Shown: positions 24,458 through 35,129, counted from the first letter of the stretch. The stretch: 64,000 nt of DNA from Histoplasma ohiense (GCA_017607445.1 JAEVHH010000005.1:3415001-3479000); one strand, 5' to 3'. A program made the numbers and translations. Notes: generated by a model from the letters alone, not told the origin.

Positions 24458-26400
24458 ATGAAGGCCCAATTGCTTGCACTCGGGGCTGTCCTTGCAACAC
24501 ATCTGGTTGCTGCTGAGACTCCAGATGTCGAAGCGCAAGGTTTCCCGGGTTTTCCAGATTTTCCTAAAATCCCTTTCCCGGGCGACTGGTACAACAATTT
24601 TCGCCAGGTTACCCCTGTACGTATATAGCACTGTCTTCTAACGAAATATTGCTGCAGCAGAATAATTGATAATAAAATATGCTAACTGCCCTCATTTTTA
24701 TCCCCCGGGTATAGGAAAAATTGATATGGCATATTGGCATAAAGGATCTGATGGCAGGAGCAAAGAAACTCGAAGGCATCGCTTACACCACTCCTGACCG
24801 AAACCGCGTCTTTGGCACCAAGGCCCATAATGATACTGTTGATTATCTCGTCAGAGAGCTCCAGCGGACCCATTATTACGACGTCGTCAAGCAGAAGCAA
24901 ATCCACCTGTGGTCAATGTCCAACGCTACATTTAAAGTCAATGGCAAAGACACAGAAGTTACTCCTATGACATATAGTCCGTCAGGTCAATCGAAGGCGG
25001 ACATCGTCCTGGTGAACAACCTAGGATGCGTTGCTGTAGGTCACATCCCAGTTTAACCCAATGGGAGACAAGGGAAATAATATATACAAGGGGACGCAGA
25101 GGAAGAAGGAACGAAAGGGGGCGGCGTATTATCATCGCTAAACATGACCCAATCCTACAGGAGGATTTCCCACCAGAAGTGAATGGCAAAATCGCTCTGA
25201 TCCTCCGCGGCGATTGCACATTCGGCCTCAAATCCGCGCTTGCTGGCTCGGCTAAAGCCGTCGGTGCCCTCATCTATAACAATATCCCCGGCCCACTTTC
25301 AGGAACTCTGGGTTCTCCCTCTGACCCCAATGGGCCTTACCCTCCCACCGTCGGGGTCTCCAAGGAAATTGGAGACGATCTCGCTGCCCGCGCAGGATCG
25401 GAGACGCTGACAGGTGAATTGTTGGCTCACTCAGAGTTTCAGAACCGCACGACGTAAGTAGTCCTCCAGGACAATGAGTCGGTAGGTTATGAGCTGTTGA
25501 ATAACCGGAAATACGACGGTGTAGATTCAACGTTATTGCGACCTCAAAGGGCGGAGATAAAAATAACATCATCGCGATTGGAGGCCACACGGATTCCGTT
25601 GAAGCTGGTAAGTACATGCGTGTTGCCTCCCACAACCAGGAACAATCTCTAAATAACCCCTCCCCCACCTCTCAGGACCCGGCATCAACGATGACGGTTC
25701 CGGTATAATTGGCAACCTCATCATCGCGAAGGCCCTCGCAAGATTCAAAGTTCCTAACGCCGTCCGCTTCCTCTTCTGGACAGCAGAAGAATACGGCCTC
25801 CTCGGCTCACAATACTATGTCGACAACCTGACCCCACAGGAACGCGACAAAATCCGCCTATACCTGAACTTCGACATGACCGCCTCGCCCAACTACGCCA
25901 ACATGATCTACGACGGCGACGGGTCCACCTTCAACGTCACCGGCCCAGCTGGCAGCGCGGAGATCGAGAAACTCTTCCAGAAATACTACGAGGATCGTAA
26001 GCAGCCACACATACCCACCGAGTTCGACGGACGATCCGACTACGACGCGTTCATTTCCGTCGGCATCCCCAGCGGTGGCATCTTCACGGGCGCGGAGGGC
26101 ATCAAGACCGAGGAACAGGCGAAGATGTTCGGTGGCACGGCGGGCATTGCGTATGACGTCAACTACCATGGTAAGGGCGATAATGTGACGAACATCAACA
26201 AGGACGCGTGGTTGCTGAATACCAAAGGCGCGGCGTATGTGCTTGCGACGTATGCGCGCAGCACGAAGGGATTGCCGCCCAAGGATCCACCGCCCAAGGA
26301 CGAGAATCAGGCTAGATCGCTCGGGAGGTATCGGGGTGTGAAGCCATTCAATGGCAGGTGCGATGATGTGCATGGACACGGCAGAAGGTGTACCTATTAG
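24458..26400 (+). CDS. lap2: Secreted M28 leucine aminopeptidase (Lap2-like)
   Basis: Zinc-dependent aminopeptidase releasing N-terminal residues, secreted or vacuolar. Exons 24458..24616, 24715..25035, 25161..25453, 25525..25607 and 25676..26400 join in frame to 526 aa, all GT-AG. A signal peptide is clear (MKAQLLALGAVLATHLVAA). A PA domain covers roughly residues 130-265 (PEVNGKIALILRGDCTFGLK, NNIPGPLSG). The M28 catalytic core follows, with the expected zinc ligands and catalytic acids: GGHTDSV (His), GINDDGSG (Asp), FWTAEEYGLLGS (Glu-Glu), NFDM (Asp) and NYHGKGDN (His). Several N-glycosylation sequons (NAT, NDT, NRT, NVT) fit a secreted enzyme. The C-terminal basic tail (about residues 490-526) ends in HGHGRRCTY and is less conserved. 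The start is set by the signal peptide. Confidence 0.94.
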
Positions 26401-26987
26401 TAGGTATTGTTTTTGCTGTTTATGTGGTTTTCTTTCTTCCGTACAGAGTTGTTGAGGGGGGTTCCCTGCGTTCGGTGCGTGCAGGCCATCCATATTGCAT
26501 CGTTTCCCCCCTTTTTGGAGCATGTAGATGAAGGAAATCTTTAATAATGGATAATTCTGTGGCGGCGGTATATGTAAATCAATATGAATGACCAAATAGT
26601 ATGAGATGAAATACATGCTGATTTTTGTTTCTCTTTTGGTTGCTGCGGGATGGAACGCAAGCAGAGGATGAAGTAAAGACAAAGATTAGATAGAGTAGGT
26701 TAAGGTGAGAGGGCGTTCCCATTTTTCTCCCGCCATGTCAGATAGATAGACAGGGAGGATGATGAGGAAAAAAAAAAAGTGTGAACATCTATGAATTTGC
26801 CTAGATAGCAGTCAAAAAAATGAGAGGGAATTCTACCAATATAACGCCATTCTTATGCAAATAATATGATCTAGTAGCGCTGAATCGCAGGATGAACCGA
26901 GAATAGCAAGTAGAGATGAGAGGTAGATCGCGTATTTTCGACGATTATGCGTAACGGGGAAACTGTAAGGAGAAAGAAAACGCGGAT
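26401..26987. other. Convergent 3' intergenic region
   Basis: This lies between the aminopeptidase stop and the Dus2 stop and should hold both 3' UTRs. No gene was seen. Confidence 0.6.
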
Positions 26988-28649
26988 TCAACCATGTAGA
27001 GGACTGGCGACAGGCGCATTCTCCATCGCAGGATGTGGGTGTGCAGCAGCCATGTTCCTATCCATCAAGACGGCAGTCGCATCAGGCCCAAGATTCACAT
27101 TCCCATCGCCCACCGTGGACGTACCGGCCGTTTTCTTAACGGCCTTATCCCTTCCCATTCTACCACCAGGAACAGGATACGCATTGCAATCACCAGCACT
27201 GATGCCCGCAGCCTTGGCAGTCTCATTCGTCAACATGGCCCTTTGCACCGCGGGACTTTTGATCTTCTTATATTTCTTATCTGTGTTCTGCTTCTTCTTG
27301 TCACTCACCGAGTCATAGTCATCCTGCACAGAAGCAGCATCAGCAGCAGGCGTCCGCCCGATAATCTCATCCACCTCTCTCGCCCGGGCAATCAAGTCCT
27401 CAAACCCCAGCACCCGACAGCAGTCTTGATACGACTTGGACTGCTTCGCGGCATTGAACGCCCGCTCCTTGCCCGGAATAAGCATGTTGAGCAGATACTT
27501 GGTATTGCCCCATTTGTTCTCGCACTGCAGGCAGAGATCCATGTAATCGCGCACGATTGCGCGCCAGGGGAGGAGGCTGCCGTCGGCCGCGCTACGGAAG
27601 CAGGACGAGTTTGCCTCTGCGCAGGTGGCGATCATGGCACCGTCGACACCGTACTCGGCCATCAGCGCCAGGCCGTGGTCGCGCGACTCGACGTCGCCGT
27701 TCACCAGGATGGCGACGCCGGCGGCGCGGCAGATGGAGGCGATCATGGGCAGTTGGTCGCGGATGGCGCGCTCGCGCGGGCGCATCGGGGTCGTGCGGCA
27801 GTGCACGGTCAGGCCTGTGATGCCTGTGGCGCAGAGGCGGGTGACGAGGTCACGGGTCCGTTCTGGGTCGGCGAGGAGGCGGATTTTCACGGATATGCCG
27901 ATCTGATAGGGGGTGCCCACTTGCTGGACCAGGGCTGTGAGGATGGAGACGAGGCGATCGGGGGTCTGGAGGAGGGCAGCCCCCATGCCGCCGGTGGTGC
28001 TGAATGGTTTAGGGCAGCCGGCGTTCACATCTATGCCGGCGACGTCTGCCGCGATGATTTTGGCGGCCTGGACGGCTAGGTCGGGGGAGGCGGTGCCGAT
28101 TTGAAAGACCAGCTTCCCGCTTTCTCGACGCGGGTCGAGGCGGTAGATTATGGATTCTTTCGCGGCTTGGTTATTTTCGCGCCCACCGTTGGAGGGCAGG
28201 CGGGTAAACTCGACCATGGAGTTGCGCGGGTTTATGCGGCGGGTGCAGCCGATTAGGGCTCTGTCGATTGTTTCGGGGCCCCAGACGAGGTCCGCGCCGT
28301 ATTTCAGGGCCAGGAGGCGGGAGGGCAGTTCCCCTGAGCGGACCATGGGAGCGAGTACTATTTTACCGCGATAGTCCACACCATTTTTAGGGATGGGGAC
28401 TCGGGGTGTGAGGGAGGACGCGATGGTGGGAGGGGAGGGGGAGACTGGTATTGGTGTTTTAGCGATTGGGCCCATGACTAGTAGAAGGAATCTTTTGAGC
28501 ATGGCATCGCTAGAAGATGTGGATGAGAGGGTATGTCGGGGTGCGAGCAAGGCCGGTTCTACAGCATCATGCGTGGTTGGCGTTTGTGGGATATTAGACC
28601 TCGTTGGTGATTCATCTGGAGCGGCCGAAAAAGGCAAATTTCTATACAT
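26988..28649 (-). CDS. DUS2: tRNA-dihydrouridine(20) synthase Dus2/Smm1
   Basis: FMN-dependent enzyme reducing uridine 20 in the tRNA D-loop. Single exon on the minus strand. The first in-frame ATG (28649, MYRNLPFSAAPDESP) gives 553 aa; a second (28502, MLKRFLLLVMGPIAK) gives 504 aa and lies closer to the conserved domain, so the start is uncertain. The leader between them, rich in Ser, Thr and Pro, could be an alternative targeting extension. Domain signatures: YRGKIVLAPMVRSGELPSRL (N-terminal barrel), WGPETIDRAL, DVNAGCPKPFSTTGGMGAAL with the catalytic Cys, ISVKIRLL, TVHCRTTPMRPRE, and NGDVESRDHG, the Dus2-type phosphate loop. The C-terminal approximately 120 residues are lysine-rich and disordered, with no double-stranded RNA-binding domain visible. 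CACGTG sites lie just upstream. Confidence 0.93.
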   Translation of the reverse strand: MYRNLPFSAAPDESPTRSNIPQTPTTHDAVEPALLAPRHTLSSTSSSDAMLKRFLLLVMGPIAKTPIPVSPSPPTIASSLTPRVPIPKNGVDYRGKIVLAPMVRSGELPSRLLALKYGADLVWGPETIDRALIGCTRRINPRNSMVEFTRLPSNGGRENNQAAKESIIYRLDPRRESGKLVFQIGTASPDLAVQAAKIIAADVAGIDVNAGCPKPFSTTGGMGAALLQTPDRLVSILTALVQQVGTPYQIGISVKIRLLADPERTRDLVTRLCATGITGLTVHCRTTPMRPRERAIRDQLPMIASICRAAGVAILVNGDVESRDHGLALMAEYGVDGAMIATCAEANSSCFRSAADGSLLPWRAIVRDYMDLCLQCENKWGNTKYLLNMLIPGKERAFNAAKQSKSYQDCCRVLGFEDLIARAREVDEIIGRTPAADAASVQDDYDSVSDKKKQNTDKKYKKIKSPAVQRAMLTNETAKAAGISAGDCNAYPVPGGRMGRDKAVKKTAGTSTVGDGNVNLGPDATAVLMDRNMAAAHPHPAMENAPVASPLHG

Positions 28650-28651
28650 AT

Positions 28652-28657
28652 CACGTG
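28652..28657. promoter_or_regulatory. CACGTG site upstream of Dus2
   Basis: Three bases upstream of the longer Dus2 ATG and about 150 bases upstream of the shorter one. A second copy is at 28716-28721. This position favours the shorter ATG as the usual start. Confidence 0.4.
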
Positions 28658-28700
28658 GAGATAACGATAACAAACTACCACGCTGTTGGGTCCCAGGCGG

Positions 28701-28729
28701 GCGGCCACTCCACGGCACGTGATTACCCT
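28701..28729. repeat. Left arm of a 29-bp inverted repeat
   Basis: This segment, which contains CACGTG at 28716-28721, matches the reverse complement of 31417-31445 at 28 of 29 positions. The arms are 2.7 kb apart and bracket a gene stump and an accessory gene. Confidence 0.85.
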
Positions 28730-29232
28730 TATGTCCACGGGTATTCCACGCAACTTCTTTTCCTTCCTTTTCTTCCTTAGCGATTAGCTACTATATTATT
28801 GTTATATTCTTACTAGTTATACTCTTCTATTACTACGCGCTACATTACTATCTTCTACTATTCACTCTTCACACTGTCATCACCCCTCACACACTCATAG
28901 CAATCTTATATTAATTAAAGAATGCTTTGAAATTTGAAAAAGTCTCACCGAGTATTCTGCATGACTCTGAATCATCAGAAACAACTTTTATAATTCATTA
29001 TTATAATGTTGAAAAGTTGCTATTCAAGCTATTGACATCAGAAGCTGCTGAAATATGCAATGTTATTTTGACAATTAAAATGAGATACCTTGCAGAAAAT
29101 GCAAATATCTTATATATTAGAAAGTTCAGTGAAAGTCAGTGGATCAATCTGATCCAATGACATCAAACCCTCATTGATCACCACTGTGATTTACTCACAT
29201 GTACACAACATCCAATCACCAATGGAGAAATT
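28730..29232. other. AT-rich left end of the accessory island
   Basis: A T/A/C-rich stretch (28790-28920) is followed by an open frame of 77 codons at 28927-29160 on the plus strand. I do not recognise its product, it has no sensible flanking exons and it is strongly AT-biased. I treat it as non-coding or relic. Confidence 0.4.
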
Positions 29233-29520
29233 TTGGCGATTCCTGTTAATATGACTGTCAATTCTTCAACTAATACAAATGCTGACGATAGAATTAGCTC
29301 CAATATCGAGCACCAAAAGCCAACTGAATATACTACCCTTCTCCCAAAGGTAGTTGATGCAACGGCGTACCAAGTCATGATGAGAGATAGATTTTCAACC
29401 TGCATGGATGAAGATCGAGAGAGGTGGCAATTGATCACGCGTGAATTTACCCTACTACTGAAGGGATCTATACCTGTCGTCCTGGCATATACTTTGTAAA
29501 ATAGCAATAAAAGCTTTTAT
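29233..29520 (+). pseudogene. MATE-family transporter, N-terminal stump
   Basis: An 88-codon frame resembles the cytosolic N-terminus and first helix of a fungal MATE (multidrug/toxin extrusion) transporter: TEYTTLLPKVVDATAYQVMM, then EFTLLLKGSIPVVLAYTL. The frame stops at TAA exactly where family members continue with Gln-Asn-Ser; the next codons still read AAT AGC (Asn-Ser). The stop therefore looks like a single C-to-T change in CAA. No further MATE sequence follows: the next 100 bases are AT-rich and unrelated. It could start at the ATG near 29251. It is a truncated, non-functional remnant; the family call is from motif resemblance only. Confidence 0.6.
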
Positions 29521-29840
29521 TTCATTATGGCCTTTCGGCCTAAGAGCGTCTAAGCTCAGAAAGAAACAGAAGACATTTCATATGGCACCCAGCCCACTCC
29601 TCTTCCAGCTGCTCCACCACAGCAGGACGGTAGCCAACGGTGGTGATGGTTCAGCAGCGTAAACGGCAAGGCGAATTCATTTCATTTAGCGAGCGCGTAA
29701 CGGAGCTTGCCCGAGCACGACGGGACTTCGCTGCTTCTGGAAACCAGGAAGTCGTGCTTGGCGGTCAACAAGACTGCGGAGTTCGCGACGCCAGCATCCA
29801 ACTCCTCTCTGATATGAATAAAAGCCCAATGCCTCCTCAT

Positions 29841-30704
29841 CTAGTCCAAGGCAAGTTTGACCATTTGCTCCAGGTCGCCACGGTCGAGAACAATATCACA
29901 TTCCCCGTTGCCGGCCGGGGGTCGCAAAAGAAGGTCCTGGAAACGGATCACCATTGGGGCACTGGCAGAATAACCACTGGCGCTCTTGGTAACAGTCGCC
30001 TCCTGTGTCATAACAGGACGAGGGCGAGCAGCTCCATCACGGAATTGCCACATCTCAAGGTGGACTCGGTGATTGCGGAATACCTTTAACGTGATCACCA
30101 CTCGTACCTCCCCCTGGGATTCTGTTAACCACCAGCTGGCGTCTTTCTTTAACTTTGAAGCAGACTCGGAATACCCAACCTCAAGAACCAGGCTGGGCCA
30201 TTCGTCTGATCGGGAGGCCGGAAGTAGGCGTGGCCGGAATGATGTATCGGGAATTTTGGTGCGTGTTGTTCCATGCACATCTTTTGATCCACAGGCTTTC
30301 ACTTCGAGAGAAAAGTCTGTTCTCATTTCGTCCAGTTTGCGTTGAAGAACTTTGTCAAAGTAGCGGATAGCACTTTCATGATCGCCAGAAGGCATATTGA
30401 TGATAAGGAGATGATTTGTGAGACTTTGATCTTTGATGCGTCCAAGATGTCTTTGGTTGGAGAAGTCTCGCATTGTATCTGGAGCTACATTCTTAAACAC
30501 AACATAGCTGTCCAAGATTCGTTTTCCATCACTGTCATAGTGTTCAGTATGAGTGAATAAGCGATCCCTTTGAAGAAGCTCCTCAAGGTCCTCTGCCCCG
30601 AGACCTTCAGCATCATATTGGCTGCTTCCAGGAGGCAGGGCGTCGATCATCTGTCTAACTTCATCGTTGTGACTTTCACTCATGGAAGTGTTTGACAAAC
30701 CCAT
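29841..30704 (-). CDS. Putative PD-(D/E)XK (Uma2-like) protein, function unknown
   Basis: Single-exon, 287 aa, ATG at 30704 (MGLSNTSMSESHNDEVRQMI). I do not recognise a named family. Residues about 175-230 show a restriction-nuclease-like layout: IPDTSFRP (a PD dipeptide), then EWPSLVLEVGYSES, then KLKKDASWWL and VVITLKV. That resembles the Uma2/PD-(D/E)XK fold core (PD, then strand with E-V, then a following strand), but the usual ExK lysine is replaced (E-V-G), so catalysis is uncertain. An acidic N-terminus (about residues 15-50) precedes. There is no signal peptide or membrane segment. It sits inside the inverted-repeat-bounded island beside a dead transporter stump, which suggests mobile or lineage-specific cargo. 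It is intact, with no internal stop, so it may be expressed. Confidence 0.6.
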   Translation of the reverse strand: MGLSNTSMSESHNDEVRQMIDALPPGSSQYDAEGLGAEDLEELLQRDRLFTHTEHYDSDGKRILDSYVVFKNVAPDTMRDFSNQRHLGRIKDQSLTNHLLIINMPSGDHESAIRYFDKVLQRKLDEMRTDFSLEVKACGSKDVHGTTRTKIPDTSFRPRLLPASRSDEWPSLVLEVGYSESASKLKKDASWWLTESQGEVRVVITLKVFRNHRVHLEMWQFRDGAARPRPVMTQEATVTKSASGYSASAPMVIRFQDLLLRPPAGNGECDIVLDRGDLEQMVKLALD

Positions 30705-31416
30705 TGTTGTGTCTTCTCTGCTCCTTTCGCTGTGTGATGAAAAAGTTAAGATAAGAATAGATGGATGATGGCATGTTTAAAAAGGGTTTTACGTGAATGA
30801 CATCATTCTCCCGTACTGAAAGCTTTGTATATTGCAGCGCCCTCAAACTTAAAACCTGCCAAACTACCGAGTGACGGGCGTCGTTGATGTACAGTACTGT
30901 ATAATGGTTATCCTCGTAAGGAACCACTTCTTAGATGTGGCTATCAAGATATTAGACATTTAACCAGCAGCCAGGCATATGCGTATTCCTCATTTCTAAA
31001 AGCACATTTCTTCTAATTGCTGTATTTCCTTGTAAACTTGAATGTAAGGGTTCGGCCATCACATTCTGGTTTCCTCTAACCAACCTCCATCTCTGGACCA
31101 TCTGATATTTATGAAAGAATTGAGAAACTTTTAATTATAATTTAGAGATTAAAGATAGTTAATCAAGAATTATTTATAATCAATCTAAAAAGATTCTTCA
31201 AAAAATAAATAAAATTTTAATACTTTTAAGATAGTAATGAAATCTCTGCAGCAGTCTCTAACAGCAATTTCATCAATTATACTATTTTTATATACAAAAA
31301 GCTCTCTATTCAGAGGAATAATATTCAATTCATTCAATATTATATCAGTCACAGTATATTCTAATTAAAATATATCATTTTTTATTAAAAATCTGTTCGC
31401 TAGCTTAGCTATCTAT
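30705..31416. other. AT-rich right end of the accessory island
   Basis: This lies upstream of the minus-strand nuclease-like gene. The segment 31110-31400 is extremely AT-rich and has no open frame on either strand. It looks like decayed repeat DNA. Confidence 0.5.
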
Positions 31417-31445
31417 AGGGTAATCACGTGCGGTGGAGTGGCCGC
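31417..31445. repeat. Right arm of the 29-bp inverted repeat
   Basis: The reverse complement of 28701-28729 with one mismatch. It contains CACGTG at 31425-31430. Another CACGTG follows at 31479-31484, upstream of pyrophosphatase. Confidence 0.85.
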
Positions 31446-31478
31446 TGGGCAACCTTCCAAAGTTGGAATCCATCCTAC

Positions 31479-31484
31479 ACACGT
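31479..31484. promoter_or_regulatory. CACGTG site upstream of pyrophosphatase
   Basis: The core lies in ACACACGTGATATC, about 610 bases before the first in-frame ATG of the pyrophosphatase gene. Confidence 0.4.
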
Positions 31485-32093
31485 GATATCAACGCCAAGG
31501 CCATATATCACATGACCGTTCCCGATTGTTCCCGATCTTTTTTTTTTTAAAAAATAATTTTTTTTTTTTTTTTTGGTTGTGTTTTGTGGTTTCGGTGACT
31601 TCACATATATTTTCAGACTTTGGTGTTCAATGTGATGGCTAACTTATATATGTATATACATTTAGCTCAGTCTGCTTCCCATCAGACTTTGGATCCGCAA
31701 ACTTGCCTGCGTAGTTACCACGGAATCGAAGGAAATGATGAAAATGATGAGAATGTAGCTGCCAGGATACGTAGGAGTGAGAATGAAAATGCTGTATATC
31801 AAACCCTCCAGACGGAGTACACATGTGCAAAATGTGCTTTCGGTTCCTCTTCGGGAACCTTTCAACTATCCCGAGGTCCACCTACTATCATTGTCTTTTG
31901 CTGCTTTCTTTTCTTTGGCGGGTATATTTTCCACAACGTACCAGCTCCAGCAGCCCTTCAGCCAGCGGTTCGCGACAAAACCCTTCCGACCCAAGGAAGC
32001 GTCTCACCAGTAAACCTAAATCCAATCTCAAATTGAGAAATCTCATACGGACTTTTTGATCCACACTGGAGGCCTGGTTCTTTTGCTCGCCAC

Positions 32094-33842
32094 ATGTCCA
32101 AATTCCCGTCGAGAAAACTCGCATTTGCACTGCGCACACCAAGCCAAGCCGTCTCTCCCCTGCTCCCAACACGCTGCCCGAAGCCAATAAGCCCAATTGC
32201 TGCTGCTCCTGGATATCTGCAGAGTGGTGCTGTTGCTGCCGTTGGCGTTGTCTCTGCCCGTTGTCATTCGTTTTTGGCTGCGACCTCGTCAACTAAGCTG
32301 GCTCCCCCCACAAGCCACCACCCTTCGATTTCCCCCTCCCCCTCCTCTTCACCTTCATCTTCATCTTCGTCGTCTTTTTCTGCTCGCCCCGTCCCCCGCC
32401 ACCATCAGTCTGCTTCTCTCCTTCGCCAGTCTGCTCCTTCGAACCGTGTTTCCATTCTCGCCAGGCATTTCTCGTCTTCCCCTTCCGCAATGTCGTACGC
32501 AAAGGCGCCGTCCGAATACTCCGTCCGCAAAGTCGGCCAGCCCAACACCCTCGAGTTCCGCGCGTACATCGAGAGAGATGGACACCCCGTATCGCCCTTT
32601 CACGATATCCCGCTGTATGCCAATGAGCAGCAGACCATTCTGAACATGGTTGTCGAGATCCCGCGCTGGACAAATGCGAAGCTAGAGGTGTGTGTTTTGT
32701 GCGCTTCATTACCCTCGACTTTTAAAGTTGTACAGGGGTCTTTTCACTTACAGCGGGGTTGACTGTTGTTGGTGGGGGTGGGAATTTTTAACATATCAGG
32801 GAGACAAAATGAGGAATGAACGAATGAACGAATGAAATGAAAAAAAGAATAATATCCCGCTGACTCCAAACCCATTCTTTGATTTATTATTCTTCCAGAT
32901 CTCCAAAGAGGAATTCCTCAACCCCATCAAGCAAGATGTGAAGAAGGGCAAACTGCGATACGTGCGCAACTGCTTCCCACACAAGGGCTACCTTTGGAAC
33001 TACGGAGCACTTCCCCGCGTAAGTGCACCCAACTTCCCATCTATCTCTCGTGGCAATTATTAAACAGACTTTTCCCTTTTGCCAGACGTGGGAAGACCCC
33101 AACGTTGTCCACCCGGAAACCAAAGCTAAGGGCGACAACGACCCCCTCGACGTCTGCGAAATCGGAGAGCTGGTCGGATACTGCGGCCAGGTGAAACAGG
33201 TCAAGGTGCTTGGTGTCATGGCCCTGCTCGACGAGGAGGAGACCGACTGGAAAGTCATTGTCATTGATATCAACGACCCGCTCTCCCCAAAGCTCAATGA
33301 CATCGAGGACGTTGAGCGTCATCTCCCGGGCCTCCTGCGGGCGACCAACGAATGGTTCCGTATCTATAAGATCCCCGATGGAAAGCCTGAGAATCAATTT
33401 GCGTTCTCTGGTGAATGCAAGAATAAGAAGTATTCTTTCTTCCCCTTCTCTCTGCTAATTTTATTTTATTTTTGTTTAATATCATTTGTTGCTAACCCAA
33501 TCCCCCCCCCATTAGGTACGCCATGGAAGTCGTCCACGAGTGCGCTGATGCATGGGATAAATTGATGAGCGGGAAGAGCTCTCGCGGCGACATCTCCCTG
33601 TATGTCTCTCTCCCCCTCTCCCCCTATCTTTTTTTCTCTATCCCTTTGATGCCCCCTTGCCCAGTCCAGGAAACGATCTATATAACTGATATCTCCCCAG
33701 CGCAAACACCACCTCGGAGCAATCCCCAGACCGCGTCGACGCCAACCAAGTCAGCGCCATCCCACCCCACCAAGAGCTCGCTCCTGCACCCATCGACGGC
33801 AGCGTCGACAAATGGTTCTTCATCTCCGGAGCTGCCGTCTAA
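32094..33842 (+). CDS. IPP1: Inorganic pyrophosphatase, with possible mitochondrial leader
   Basis: Family I soluble pyrophosphatase, hydrolysing pyrophosphate to two phosphates. Exons 32094..32687, 32899..33018, 33086..33429, 33516..33599 and 33701..33842 join in frame. The upstream ATG (32094) gives 427 aa; the internal ATG at 32490 (MSYAKAPSEYSVRKVG) gives 295 aa, close to the usual cytosolic length. The 132-residue leader is rich in Ser, Arg and Ala, almost free of acidic residues, and ends RHFSSSPSA just before the internal Met, as in mitochondrial presequences. Leaky scanning or alternative promoters could make both forms. Core signatures are present: FPHKGYLWNYGALPRTWEDP, KAKGDNDPLDVCEIGE (the D-x-DPxD catalytic motif), ALLDEEETDWKVIVID and FAFSGECKNKKYAMEVVHEC. 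The C-terminus is KWFFISGAAV. Confidence 0.94.
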
Positions 33843-35129
33843 AGTTTCCTGTTCTCTTCTTTTCTCTTCTCTTCATCTTTCCTCTTCGTAACCCAGCTTT
33901 CCTCCTCTCCCGGCTCCATTTTGTCACCTTAGCAACCCGATTTTTCCCCATTCACAAATTAAATCGCAATATTAGTTTTACTTATTTTATTTACTTTTGT
34001 TTATTTGGTTGAAACTGCCTCAATCCCTCAAGGCACATAAATTGTGAAGAAGAAGAGTACCTTTCTGTCCCCTTCTTAGTCATGTCTGCCTGAACTTAAA
34101 GGCAGTTTCAACCTCTCAACCTCTTCCTTCCCCCCCCCCTCCGGCTAACCCCCTAAAAATTTTCTCTTTTTTCTCTTGCTACGCAGGAAGGCAAAAGCAC
34201 ATATACAAAAGCTTATTGTTTATGTCGAGGCGTGTCTGGGCTCAGTAGAAGTGGAAATAAGAAGAAACACACACATCCTTGGGTGGTGATTGGTTTGATT
34301 GGGTTTTTGATTTGATTGAACATCGATGTGATGTTTTTTCTTCTTTTTTCTGCCTTCTTTTATTTTGCCAAATACCACAGGTTTAAGGGTTGAATAGACG
34401 AAAATAAAATATTATTAAATACCAAAAAAAAAAAAAAAAATCCTTTTTCTTTTCTTTTAACTTATTTTCTTTAAGAGAAAACATTTTCATGTTTTGTTTG
34501 AAGCATGCTATAAAGTGGAACGGTTTTGTTGAACCTGAGCTTTTCTATTGTTGATGCTGCGGATAGATATATACATACTAGTATTTACAAGCGTGCTTCT
34601 CTCACTACAGAAGTTGCTTCAAAAAAAAAAAAAAAAAAAAAAAAATCCATTCAGCCAAGCTACTATCAGTGCTGCTGATCTACTAATTGGAACACCTTCA
34701 AATTATAAATATCACGAATTAAGAAGAAATTACACCTTGTTTTAAATAGTAGAGAATGTGCTCAAAATGAATGGATCACAATTGTCATTTCTATTTTCTT
34801 TCAAATATGACACTTAATACAGATATCTCAGTCTATACTGTGGTTAATATAAAAAAGGGAAATTCTATATTAGCATAACTGATAAACTCCGGGAGAGAAC
34901 TCTTGATATAGCTATCCTGTAATGCCTGCCAAGCTTTAGCCGCCAAGAAGTGGCGCAACTGGAATTTTCCCACTGCCGAGAACCATGCCACAATTCAGTG
35001 TGTGAGAAGGTTTGTAAATTCAGAAAAATTCTCAAGACAAAGGTATGCAGGAATTGTGCTCGAGCAGAAATAGCGACGGCTTCTGGCCTGGGACTGCATT
35101 TCTACACCTCTCGGGCTTTTCCTGACCTT

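Noticed and set aside
27033..28079. A 348-codon open frame on the plus strand
   Set aside because: It lies antisense to the Dus2 domain in GC-rich sequence, encodes no known domain, and the minus-strand product is strongly conserved.
29640..30089. A 149-codon plus-strand frame
   Set aside because: It is antisense to the nuclease-like gene, which has the better composition and motif content.
31620..32036. A 138-codon frame just before pyrophosphatase
   Set aside because: No ATG-anchored domain; it ends before the pyrophosphatase ATG and is out of frame, so it is 5' flank.
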